A stretch of DNA of 64,000 bases from Aralia elata (lineage: Eukaryota; Streptophyta; Magnoliopsida; Apiales; Araliaceae). The stretch covers positions 11,683,778 to 11,747,777 of the forward strand of contig CM068383.1 in NCBI GenBank assembly GCA_034770075.1. Reading direction: 5' to 3'. Numbering within the stretch: position 1 is the first letter of the stretch; each line of letters opens with the position of its first letter. Of the stretch, positions 54,701 to 64,000 are shown piece after piece. The notes beneath the pieces are model-generated. The model ran no database searches. It was not told the DNA's origin and was given only the letters and a program-made list of their open reading frames with translations. A program made the position numbers and the translations under genes.

Positions 54701-55489
54701 TCGGAAATATTATTGATGAAGATGTGAATTGTAATAATTCTTGAATTGTGATAGAGTAATAATGCCTTATCAAATATTTTGGGCAATTGATGGTATAAAT
54801 TGCACCCCGTGCAATAATGTGTTGTTGTAAGTAAATGTAGTCACGATTTGCACTCCGTGCAATGATGTGATGGCGATTATAAACATCAACGTGTTAGACC
54901 AATATTCGCACTTAGGTGCAATCCAAAGAAATGTTCGTTAATCGAACTGTTTAATATATTAAGTGCTAGAAATCAAGAACTTTGATGAGAAACAGGTTAA
55001 TGTTAATTGTTTTTAAATATGGTGATAGTGATGATGATGTTAGCAATGATAGATGATAAGGAATTTATATTATTCCTGTTTATTCGCATTACTTCACAAT
55101 TATTGTTCAATTGTTGAAGATTTCAGTCAGATGTTACTTTACTCCTATGGTGTTATTTGTTCAACTGCTTATACTTGCTGGGCTATTGAATGCTCACTCT
55201 TGCAAAAATTCTAACTTTTTGCAGCTAGAGTCGAAGGGCCAGATTAGTACGAAGAAGAGAAGAGTTAGTAACTGTTAAGTAGAAGGACTAAATTCTTGTT
55301 GTAATATTATGAAATTTAGTAATATTATTTGTTGATGTATTAGTAAAGGTCTTCGTACCTGGGATTAGGTGAGAATATGTTATAATAATTTTGTATTACA
55401 TTCATGTAGTGAGACCATGTTGTATGGGTAGTACCGTGACACGCCGGAATTGGGTTTAAAGGCAAGACCCGAATTTCCGGGGCGTTACA
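51789..55489 (+). mobile_element. Element D, LTR-only insertion in the A 3' LTR
   Basis: The insertion starts TGTAACAACTCGG, ends GGGGCGTTACA and is flanked by TTTAT on both sides (51784-51788 and 55490-55494). Inside, a second LTR-type start, TGTAACGATCACG, follows the PPT-like GAGGAAGAA at 52054. The first 265 bp may therefore be a remnant of a first LTR plus the end of an interior, and 52054-55489 a full 3.4-kb LTR. The latter has a GA-rich leader, donor AGAG|GTAATC at 53026, hairpin box 55175-55203 and acceptor TTGCAG ending 55224. No coding sequence is visible. Confidence 0.7.
53648..53673. repeat. 26-bp perfect palindrome in element D
   Basis: ATGAATGGCGCAG is followed immediately by its reverse complement. 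The GCAGCTGCGCC core recurs at about 53690. The block is GC-rich in AT-rich surroundings and lies before a GACCTCCTGTAGTAAAATAG segment that element A also has after its GC-rich block (near 56155). Confidence 0.9.
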
Positions 55490-57770
55490 TTTATAGCTTC
55501 CTAGCTTAGCCTTAGTTCATTAATGGTAGATGTTGTTGTGATTGTTGTGATAGTTGTTGGTTGTTGATGAACGAATATATATCTTCTTAGTACCTTAAAA
55601 CATCTTTTAATAGCATCCAAGAGTGGAACAAAAGAAAGAAAACCATACATGTGCATAAAGGAGAAAGAAACGGACTGTACGGACTAGACTTTGATTCAAT
55701 TCCGGTATTGTTATGTTATGCATTTAATTATAAGCTTCTGGGTATGTGTAGTACACTCAGTAAGGAAGCCTTAGGTCTTTAAACGATCCCATTTCGACTT
55801 CGTATGAAGAAGTTATGACGATTTAATGAAGATATATCAAGTTCGAAATAAATACGCAGAAAACTAGTTGAGTAGGCTTTTTGGAGCTAAAATTTGGACT
55901 TATTAGAGAGTCTGAGAAGTTATGAATTCAGGAGAGTTTTGTAGTTCATATTATAAGCTTTCCATAGCCTCCGGAACGGCCTAATTCCGACTTATACGAA
56001 GAAGTTATGAAGGTTTGAAGTTTGTATGTCAAAATGCCAAAACAAGTAGGAAAACCAAGCCTTGGGGCCAGGCCTTGGGCGCGGGCGCGCTGGGCATGCT
56101 GGGCGTGCTGGGCTCAAGCGGGCACGCGCGCTGGGCGCATGGGCTTGACAGCTCTGACCTCCTTTACTAAAATGGGCGTAACTTTCTCATACGAACTCCG
56201 TTTTGGATGATTCAAGATGATTCGAAAAACTAAGAAGTAGAACTACAATCTCCAATATTTAGAACTGTAATTTAATGCCTTGATCAATTTCTAAATTGGT
56301 CATTTTTAGGACTATTGTGCATTATGAAGCAAAAAGAGGGCGTCGTACATGCATGTATGTAACGTGTAATGTTTCCAACGCTAAAAGTTATTGTTTTAAG
56401 TTCTAAAACTTGTACATTATGGTTTATAATGACTCTTAGCATTAATCAATGCTGAATTAGACAAGTGTATGAGCATGCTAAACTTATGCATATGAGGCGA
56501 ATCGGGCGTGCGTTGTGTGAACGTCGAAACGTCGTATCAAGTGTATGTAACCTTATTTGATATTATGTTTCTAATTAGAATGAAACATTATAGTGTAATG
56601 TAAACCAATATTTGGAATCAATTATGTGGCTAATTGGTATGTGGATACGTACTTAAATGTGTAGGACTTTTGAAGGACGATTAACGTCAAGTAGTAGCAA
56701 GCGCTTAAGGCAAGTTTTCTAACGTTTGTCTAACCCTTGTGTTGAGCAAGTTTATTTGATTCATTTGATTTTATATTCTCATAACTCTCATGAAATGTTT
56801 GAAATTCCGATTTACGCAATACATATATGGTTGTGTGAATTCCTTACTTATGTAAATTTTTCAGTATTTGCCCAAGTATTCAAGCTATGTTATGACATAA
56901 ATTGTTGAAGCTTTCAAGTTCACATATATATGAATTGTTATAGAGAACGTCGATGCCATTTGTTTCGGCTAGACAAATATTGAAATATTTTATTGATTTG
57001 ATAATAAATCCTTGAAATGTTATTAATGATTAATTAAGTAGAGCTATCCAACCAAATTGCTTTGGTTAAGATTCCGTGACATGAATGAGATGAACAACCC
57101 TAATATTAGGGGCAGTTTTTAGTCAATTATTCTGACAAGGCATCGAGGGCCTAAACAAACGCATATAGTCGTTTCCAGCGAAAGTGTTGATCAACATAGA
57201 GTACAATAGGTTGATCACTTAGAAGTGCTCGTAAGCAAGACGGGTTGTAGTTATATTGATGTGTACCTTTTCAAGAAAGCAAAAGAAAGCTCACGGTCTT
57301 ATGACCACTTAATGTCGTTTCAAAAATATATTTTTAAAACGAAAGCAAAGTATTATTCATGTTTATTCAGAATATTTCACAACTATTGTTCAGTTATCGA
57401 AGAGAAATGATATGATTGATGATATTGTTGTTATTCAACTGTTATACTTGCTGGGCAATTGAATGCTCATTCTTGCTTTATATTAAACATTGCAGCTAAG
57501 TCCGAGCAGGTTGAAGGTTTTGGTAAGGATAAGGAAAAGGGCAAAATGAACGTCTAGATGGCGTCGTAGTTTATTTGTATTAGTAATGTTGTAATATTAA
57601 GACTTATTATATATTTGGAATGATGTTATGGTAATAGAACCTGGGTTTAAGAGTAAGATGTGTTGTAATAATATAGTAATTATATTCATGTCTAGTATGT
57701 TGTATGGAATGGGATGTACCGTGGAGCACCGGGTCCAGGTTTGAAGGTACTCGGATTTGGGGGCGTCACA

Positions 57771-58149
57771 GGTTAGTATCAGAGCTTATAGGTTTTAAAC
57801 CTTAGGTTGGGGAGAACCTTAGGAATATGACCGGAGAGAAAATAGAAGAGTTAGTAAATAAACTCAAATAGAGTTGTTAAAGGGTGAATTGAGGAAATTC
57901 ATTAAAAGACCTAAAAGTATACTTAAAATAAACTATATTTATTATGTGTTATAAAATTATATGTTATTGCTATGTACTAATCGAGTTAGTAACTTGAATT
58001 GTAGATGTTAGGAAGAGGACCCGAGTATAGAGATATCCATGTAGTAAGCGAGGAGCTGATCGCTCGACCCGAGCCAACACCCGAGCGAGTAGCAGAGGCT
58101 GAGGCTCAGATAGAAAGTGACCCGGAAGAAGATTCGAAGGAGGAACCGG
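57771..58149 (+). mobile_element. Second copy of element A's internal start (PBS and ORF0 start)
   Basis: This is nearly identical to 33474-33852: the PBS, the leader and the first ~48 codons of ORF0 (ATG at 58005). It stops abruptly within ORF0's acidic segment and joins element E. With the LTR before it, it makes the order LTR-internal-LTR-internal, as expected from recombination between tandem or neighbouring copies. Confidence 0.9.
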
Positions 58150-59560
58150 GGCCTAGCTAGTGTTAAACTATACTGCATAAGCTTTAGTTTGACGTAAGAA
58201 CGAACAAAAACGGATGAGTAACGAAGAAGTTATGATAAACACAAGAACAATATTTTGTTAAAAAAAACTGCAAAAATGAGTTTTATAACTCGGATTGAAA
58301 TGAATTTTGAGCAATGAAACGAATATTATAATATATGGAATGGGGTTATTATAAACCAATAAGGATGGATGATGATGAGGGTCGTAACGATTCCGAACGA
58401 CGTGACGCCAAGAGATGTTTTGGACATAATCGCGTTTATTAATTTATAAAACGCGGACACCATGAAATGAAAGTTTTAATTATAGTATGTAAACCAATAT
58501 GAAGTCTATATTTGGCTAATTGGTATGTCTTTATAAATGATATTGTGTAGGCTATTTGAAGAGCATTATAGTGTAAGTTGTAAGCAGCGCTCCAGACAAG
58601 TTTCCTAACCTTACTCAAATGTTAATTGAGCAGGTTTCCTAATTTATGCAATGTTTATATTGTATGAAATCTAAATTGATGCAAATTGCTAATATTTGTG
58701 AAAGTTGTTCAAGCTTTGCCAAATTGCAAAGTTGTATGATTTTGATTATGGAATTTCATTCATCTTATTATGTGAAATGATTTATGAAAAGGAGTTAGTC
58801 GCCATTTGATTCGGCCTAACTCGAATTATGAACTATTTCAATCAAAATTGGATTGTGCAAAAGATAAATTGTATTAACTCTCGAATTGAGATAAGATGAT
58901 TGCACCAATTTAAATAAATTGGGCAAGTATTCAAATATGTTGCACCCCGTGCAATAATGATCAAGTGTAATTATAAATTTGCACTCCGTGCAATGATGTG
59001 TTGTTAAACGTTATGTTCAAGAACGTTTTGCCAATATCCGCACTTATGTGGAAAACTAAAGAAGAAAAGTTCTAAAATGAACTGTTGATGTGATTAAGAC
59101 TATGTTTATTAATGAAAGATGTTTAAAGTAAAAGGAAAATGTTATTCCTGTTTGTTGAGCTGCTTCACAATTATTGCTTAATTGTTGAAGATTTCAAAAT
59201 CAGATTATTCTATTCATGATTGATGTTTATTTAACTGCTTAACTTGGTGGGCAATTAAATGCTCACTCTTGCAAATTATAAAATTTTATAGCTAGAGCAG
59301 GAGGACTTGTAATGTCAGAGGAGATATTGAGTAAGGAAATCATTAAGGAAAAGAATTTAAAATTTTATGTTGTAATATTATTATATTAATAATATTATTT
59401 GATGATGTATTATTAAAGGTCTTCGTACCTAGGATTAGATGAGGATATGTTGTAATATTATTGTAATTACATTCATGTAGTAAGCCTATGTTATATGAGT
59501 AGTACCGTGATGCACCGGACTCGGGCTTAAAGGCAAGACTCGGATTTCGGGGGCATCCCG
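58150..59560 (+). repeat. Element E LTR, 5'-truncated
   Basis: From about 58300 the sequence parallels element D from about 54150 (ATGAGGGTCGTAACG, GTAAACCAATATGAAGTCTA, GCACCCCGTGCAATAATG). The hairpin box is at 59244-59272, the predicted acceptor TTATAG ends at 59291, and the LTR end is GGGGGCATCCCG, where CACA would be expected. The 5' part is missing at the junction with the A fragment. Confidence 0.75.
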
Positions 59561-61210
59561 GGTAAGTATCAGAGATGATAGGTTATAAACCTTAGGTAAG
59601 GGTACCTTAGGCTATAACTATAGTGAAGGAAGATGAAAATGACGAAGATAGTAAGGAGATAAACTCAGACAGAGTTTAAACAATAAGAAATAAATTAAGA
59701 AGATTCTTAAACAAAGGAATTAAGATGTATATGAGAAGATTCAAAGAAGAATCTTGAAGAGTTATAATATGATTAAAGAGAAGAGTAAAGAAGATTGTAA
59801 GATGAAACGATCGTAGGGTAAGGTAAATCATAATATAAAACAATTGTAGAATAAGATCACGACGTGATCGGATTAAGTTATGAAATGACAAATAGTCTAT
59901 TTAATGATTAAAAAGTTATAGGTAATGCTATAAAGAGAACGTACTATGAAATAGTATAATGGAAACTCAAGAAGAGTTAGAAATAATAAATACGGATTAA
60001 AGAAAATTCGTATTGAGCAAAGAGAAGACTACAATTTTGTGGGATTTCAATTGAGGACTCGTGTGATAGCTGAGTTATACAAATCTTTGTATGGGCAGGG
60101 ATTTTGTGCTTGGTTTAATGACTACTCAGTTTGTCACATTGATAATCGTTGAAATGTTGGTGTCGCGCTATCGATATACATATGACGAGAAGGTGATTCT
60201 TTTCTAATATTTATATTTGATAGTTAGAGAATATAAGATTAGGTGTGAGTTCTTAAAACTCATGTTTATGGTAAGTTTGTGACTCATAATCATATGGTAT
60301 GTTTTTGAACCCCTAAGCGTATGGACATTCCTGGATTTGTTCTTAGATTACGTATTGCTAGGACAAGTTCCCAAACTCATATTATTGTGGCAAGTTCCTG
60401 AACTCATAATGTGTGGTAAGTTTGATGAACTATACTAGGGTATAAAAATATTGTAGATTGAGAACTGAGAATTCTCAATGTGATGAGCATTGGTGATGTT
60501 AGAAATAAATAGGATTATTAAATAGTGGAGCAAAGGAAGAAATTGAAGTTGATGAGGAGACATGGATATTCCAAATCTTCTAGCTATGCTAGATTTCGAA
60601 ATTTATTGACTTCGTACTGATATTTGCACTTTTGTGTCTTCTAAAAATATATGGGGCCAGATTATTGGACCAATAATTTTTTAAAAAGTACTATTATTCA
60701 TATGTCGTCTATGCTAATAGTTTTGGCTAGACAAAGATGCTTTAAAAATATCAAAATGTATTTTATACAATCATTTGCATCATGGAATATGGTGTAGAAA
60801 TGATAAACGATGGAGTCATCAATGCAGATTAACCTAGTTTTGGATGCGATCATAGAATCGGCAACCCACTATGGTATGATGTAGTATGACAAAGTCATAA
60901 AATGATTTTTATTTTCTTTATAAGTATAAAAAGGTATGCCAATTGAGTTGGCTAAAAATACTTCGAATGATGTCCGGATTATTGCTGAAAGTCTAAGCTA
61001 GTTGATTCAGCTAGACAACTGTTGAAAAATGTTTATGAAATTCAAGCGTTCTTTGAGAATTTATGCCAAACCAGATTGTTCTGATGCGAAATTTATATTA
61101 AGTCTGAGGTAAACCAACACCATTTCAGGGGAAAAATGTTATCGAAAACTATAATTACGAGCTACGTAAAAGTAGTATGCACACAAGCCAATCATATTTG
61201 ATATGATGTA
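59561..61210 (+). mobile_element. Element E internal domain, non-coding, LARD-related
   Basis: It opens with a degenerate PBS (GGTAAGTATCAGAGA). Several blocks match the interior of the minus-strand LARD in reverse: the ATGGGCAGGGATTTTGTGCTTGGTTTAATGACTACTCAG-type segment at 60090, the repeated CAAGTTCC..AACTCAT phrases (60360-60420) and ACGATGGAGTCATCAATGCA near 60810. No gag or pol is visible and no 3' LTR follows. Confidence 0.65.
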
Positions 61211-62987
61211 GCATATACTTTGTAATCTTATTCATTTATTAATAAAAAATTGATTTTCTTAAAAGGCATTTTACATTATCTACATAGTGATGTTATATTA
61301 AATGTGATGAACCCATAGTTTTCAGCAATGCTTTTACATTCATGATGGTGATAATGCTAATGAGATCTAAATTCAAGATAGCTCACAAACTAAAATTGTT
61401 CCTAATTGTTGGATTACTAAAGAGGGGATTAGTGAATCCAAATAGATTAGTACATACGTTGCTTGCTCTTAGGAAGAGGATGATTGATCTCATAATCATT
61501 TGTGTGGAGACACTAAAGCAAGTATGTAGGTGCTTATTGGAGAATAAGTACACTGAACGTGGCTCGCTAAAAAAATACCTAATGTAGTTTTACTCGCCTG
61601 TCAATAAGAATTCCTCTAGTGATAGTAGTACAAGTGATCATTGGACTTGAGATCGTCATATATCTTATATATGATGAGTTATACTTTGACATATCTCTTA
61701 AGACCTTTAGGGTATAACAAAGGGTATGATTAGGTATAATTAGTTGTACATGGAGATAGGTGAATGATCAACAAAGAATCTACCACGTCTAGTAAAAGAT
61801 GTAAATGTCATATGTGATTCGATAAATGACAACTCAGTAGTCCTTGGCCAAGGCAGAATGAAATTAGAAAGGAGTTTTTAATTTGTATTATTTAGAGTTG
61901 TGCATTTGGGAATCGAAATACATATAATTAAATAAAATAAGACTTGACAGTAATTCCATGTCTTATATTTAATTGAGACATTGTATGGTAGAAGGATTGA
62001 ATTGTACGGTAACTATGCACTGAAAGGTTCTTTTGTGATTAATGTTGAAATTTATATTATCTGGAAAGTCGTTGATCGCTAAGGGGGCTTACCCTTATTG
62101 TAGAATAAATATTATTTATTTAAATGAATTAAATAGTTTAATTTATTTATTTTAATATAATTACAATTCTTCTAATTGATTTATTCATAACCGGTTTAAT
62201 ATGGAGAACCTAAAGGGTCACACCGCAAAAGGAAAAATATTTATTTAAGAAGTAAATGACATAATTGTAATAATAACTTAAGTGTATTTAATTTACTCTA
62301 TGGAGATAGAATAAATTAAATAGCTTAATATATATTATTTAATAATTTAGAAATATTAAATATAAATTAATAAGAGGAGTCTTATTATTATTATTGCTAT
62401 TACTATTATTTAATTCCTAATAGGGATTGGGAATTAATTAATAGAAGTACTCTCACATAAATTCCTAATTGGATTAGGAGCATAATTAATTAAAGGAGTT
62501 TAATTATAATAGAAACCATAATTCTAAATAATTTAGGGAAGGGTTATTCTTACATCTATAAATAAGAGGAGTCTTATCATAGATTAGGGTTACACACTCT
62601 TGCATTAAATTGTGGAGAGTACTTGCAATTTCTATAGAGATAGAAACTAGTGTTTTGCCAACACCCAACTTCTTGAATACCTATTCTTCCTTGGTGGATC
62701 ACCTCTAGAGGCCAAACACTTGGGTGGCTAACGTTGATCAAAGGAAGGAATCTCATCGATGGAATTCGAGGAGAACACGAAGGACTAGGAGTTGAACTTG
62801 TACCCGAAGAAGCTTTGATCTACGAGGGTATAATTTCTTATTCTCTTTCTCTTTCGTTTAATTGATAATTGAACACAAGGATAGATCATGGTAATGGTTT
62901 GTATTAAAATTTTAAAATCCGTTTTATCACGCTTCCGCCCTATTTGTATAATTTGATTGCATGCTTGCATTATATACAAACCTAACA
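61211..62987 (+). repeat. Copia-type LTR, start unresolved
   Basis: The end ACCTAACA at 62987 is followed by a perfect tRNA-iMet site. The sequence near 62560-62640 (TTACATCTATAAATAAGAGG, then TTAGGGTTACACACTC) looks like a TATA region and transcript start. I cannot fix the 5' end: it could be near 61304 (TGATGAACCC) or 62043 (TGTTGAAATT). The frame at 61342-61587 shows no recognisable domain. Confidence 0.6.
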
Positions 62988-62988
62988 G

Positions 62989-63001
62989 TGGTATCAGAGC
63001 C
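62989..63001 (+). other. Copia-type primer-binding site
   Basis: TGGTATCAGAGCC is a perfect 13-nt complement to the 3' end of plant initiator tRNA-Met. Confidence 0.9.
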
Positions 63002-63782
63002 TAATCCTTGTGTTAATTATTGATTGTGATGATTCCATGTATGAATTAATATGCGATACGATCAGATTTTGGGCTGAAAAATTTTCTGATTCTGCGTCGC
63101 GTCGCGGGCGCTCCGCTTCTAGTTTATTCTGGAGCGCGGCGGTGCCTAAACCCAGAAAACGTTTCTAGGGGTGCAGTGCAGCCGTGCCACTCCTACTTCA
63201 ATTTGGAGCACAGTCGCGCCGGTATGCAGAGTTTGAATTTTGTTTCTCAATTAACATAAATGGTTTATTCAATTGATAAAAGTTTAAAATAAAGATGTTT
63301 ATTTTATCTGGAATAGGATTTCAGATTACTAAAATTAAAGGAGTTTAATTTAAATTTGAGTTTTGATTAAAATAAAAGAGTTTATTTTGTTTCAAAACTA
63401 AATATTAGCAAAACTTTTGCCTATTAATTGATATCAATGCATATATGGAATGATTTTATTATTCATGAGATGAATGTTATTTATTAATACATATAGAGAT
63501 ATGTATAATAATAAATAGGGATTGACTATGGACTATTGACCAATGTGTGATTGGAATTATTTTAGAGGATGCTTGAATGTATGGGTTTTTATAAATGGGG
63601 TATGCGTACCTCGTCTTCTCTAATTTTTCTTAATGTAAATTCTATCTCCCTCCTTTGTACTTCCTCTTGACTGCTGATCAAGGTTTCTATTGTAGTAAAT
63701 AGTTCATGTAATAGGATTAATTAGAATTATTTTGAAGAATTGGAGACAAAGGAGCAAGGAGCGCTTGAAGACCTGGGAGCTG
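63002..63782 (+). other. Untranslated leader of the right-hand copia-type element
   Basis: No gag start is visible before the sequence changes character at about 63783. A GC-rich block at 63093-63225 contains the inverted pair GCGCTCC...GGAGCGC and GCAGCCGTGCC/GTCGCGCCGG words, in otherwise AT-rich sequence. Confidence 0.5.
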
Positions 63783-64000
63783 TCGTTTACACCCCAAAAT
63801 TAAATTCTTACTTCTACTCTACTAATACAGAAATTAGTATAGTGATAAGCAAAGGTCGATCCCACAGAGAGTGAATTGCTTTATATTTATTCTTTTATTT
63901 TCCTAAATCTAATTAAACAATGAAAATAAAGATTGGGGGGTTTTGAGTTTGATTAACTAATTAACAAAAGTAAATAAATAAAAATAACCAATGACTTAAA
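63783..64000 (+). mobile_element. Possible left end of another repeat
   Basis: TGTCGTTTACACCCC looks like an LTR start. AAGCAAAGGTCGATCCCACAG, shortly after it, is a phrase I associate with dispersed plant retroelements. The window ends before this can be tested. Confidence 0.35.

Larger units (their letters stand above)
50814..57770 (+). repeat. Element A 3' LTR, split by element D
   Basis: The LTR parts are 50814-51788 and 55495-57770, about 3.25 kb without the insertion. The first part holds an AAATAGCGCT-CA-AGCGCTATTT inverted repeat (50994-51015), leader hairpins, a (GA)n tract and the predicted donor AAGAG|GTGAGT at 51752. The second part holds a GC-rich block (about 56060-56150), the hairpin box (57448-57477), the predicted acceptor TTGCAG ending at 57495 and the end GGGGGCGTCACA. 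It is followed by a second PBS rather than by flanking DNA. Confidence 0.85.

Noticed and set aside
61342..61587. 81-codon frame in the right-hand copia-type repeat
   Set aside because: Unusual Leu/Lys/Arg-rich composition without recognisable motif, and probably inside an LTR or its border; I could not support it as a gene.
62989..63001. tRNA-Met-like sequences at the LTR ends
   Set aside because: Only 12-15 nt match the tRNA 3' end and no cloverleaf follows; these are primer-binding sites, not tRNA genes.

Overview
The window reads as a nested retrotransposon block from a seed-plant nuclear genome, most likely a eudicot. The sequence is AT-rich. It carries Ty3/gypsy chromoviruses of Tekay/Del type, a Ty1/copia element of Sirevirus type with an env-like gene, and primer-binding sites matching plant initiator tRNA-Met. 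The only host-like coding sequence I recognise is a short fragment of an LRR receptor-kinase gene. I see no intact host gene, rRNA, tRNA or CRISPR array.

Left part (1-29788). Positions 1-2342 are the end of a gypsy-type LTR that begins outside the window. It is followed by a short unidentified reading frame and then by a gag-only gypsy derivative, 'element C' (gag from 13140, 3' LTR 27838-29788). C has been broken by two insertions. A non-coding LARD-like element on the minus strand fills 2691-13060 (TSD GTGTG). A 13.6-kb Sirevirus-like copia element 'F' on the minus strand fills 13568-27150 (TSD AAGGG) and holds gag, protease, integrase, RT, RNase H and a long env-like frame, all damaged.

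Middle (29789-32908). This stretch is mostly non-coding. It holds a foldback-like inverted repeat built from ~158-bp tandem subrepeats (30316-32131) and the receptor-kinase fragment (32693-32908, minus).

Right part (32907-61200). Chromovirus 'A' (plus strand) is old and full of stops. Its 5' LTR is truncated, and its gag-pol is split by chromovirus 'B' (39084-50679, minus), which has nearly identical LTRs and an uninterrupted 1,559-codon gag-pol. A's 3' LTR (50814-57770) is split by element D (51789-55489, TSD TTTAT). A second PBS plus the start of the first A gene follows at 57771-58149, so A is an LTR-internal-LTR-internal recombinant. Next comes a truncated LTR with non-coding internal sequence ('E', 58150-~61200), whose internal part is related to that of the LARD.

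Right end (61200-64000). A copia-type LTR ends at 62987 with a perfect 13-nt tRNA-iMet binding site, followed by an untranslated leader. Another repeat seems to begin near 63783.

What stands out is architecture shared by the gypsy elements. A and B carry an extra coiled-coil gene (called ORF0 here) between the PBS and gag. Five LTRs share a predicted intron: a GA-rich leader, then an AG|GTRA donor, 1.4-2.2 kb of sequence, a conserved hairpin and a TTNCAG acceptor. AG acceptors also sit directly before the ORF0 and gag start codons. Together these suggest retrovirus-like alternative splicing of LTR transcripts. That is inference from sequence alone.
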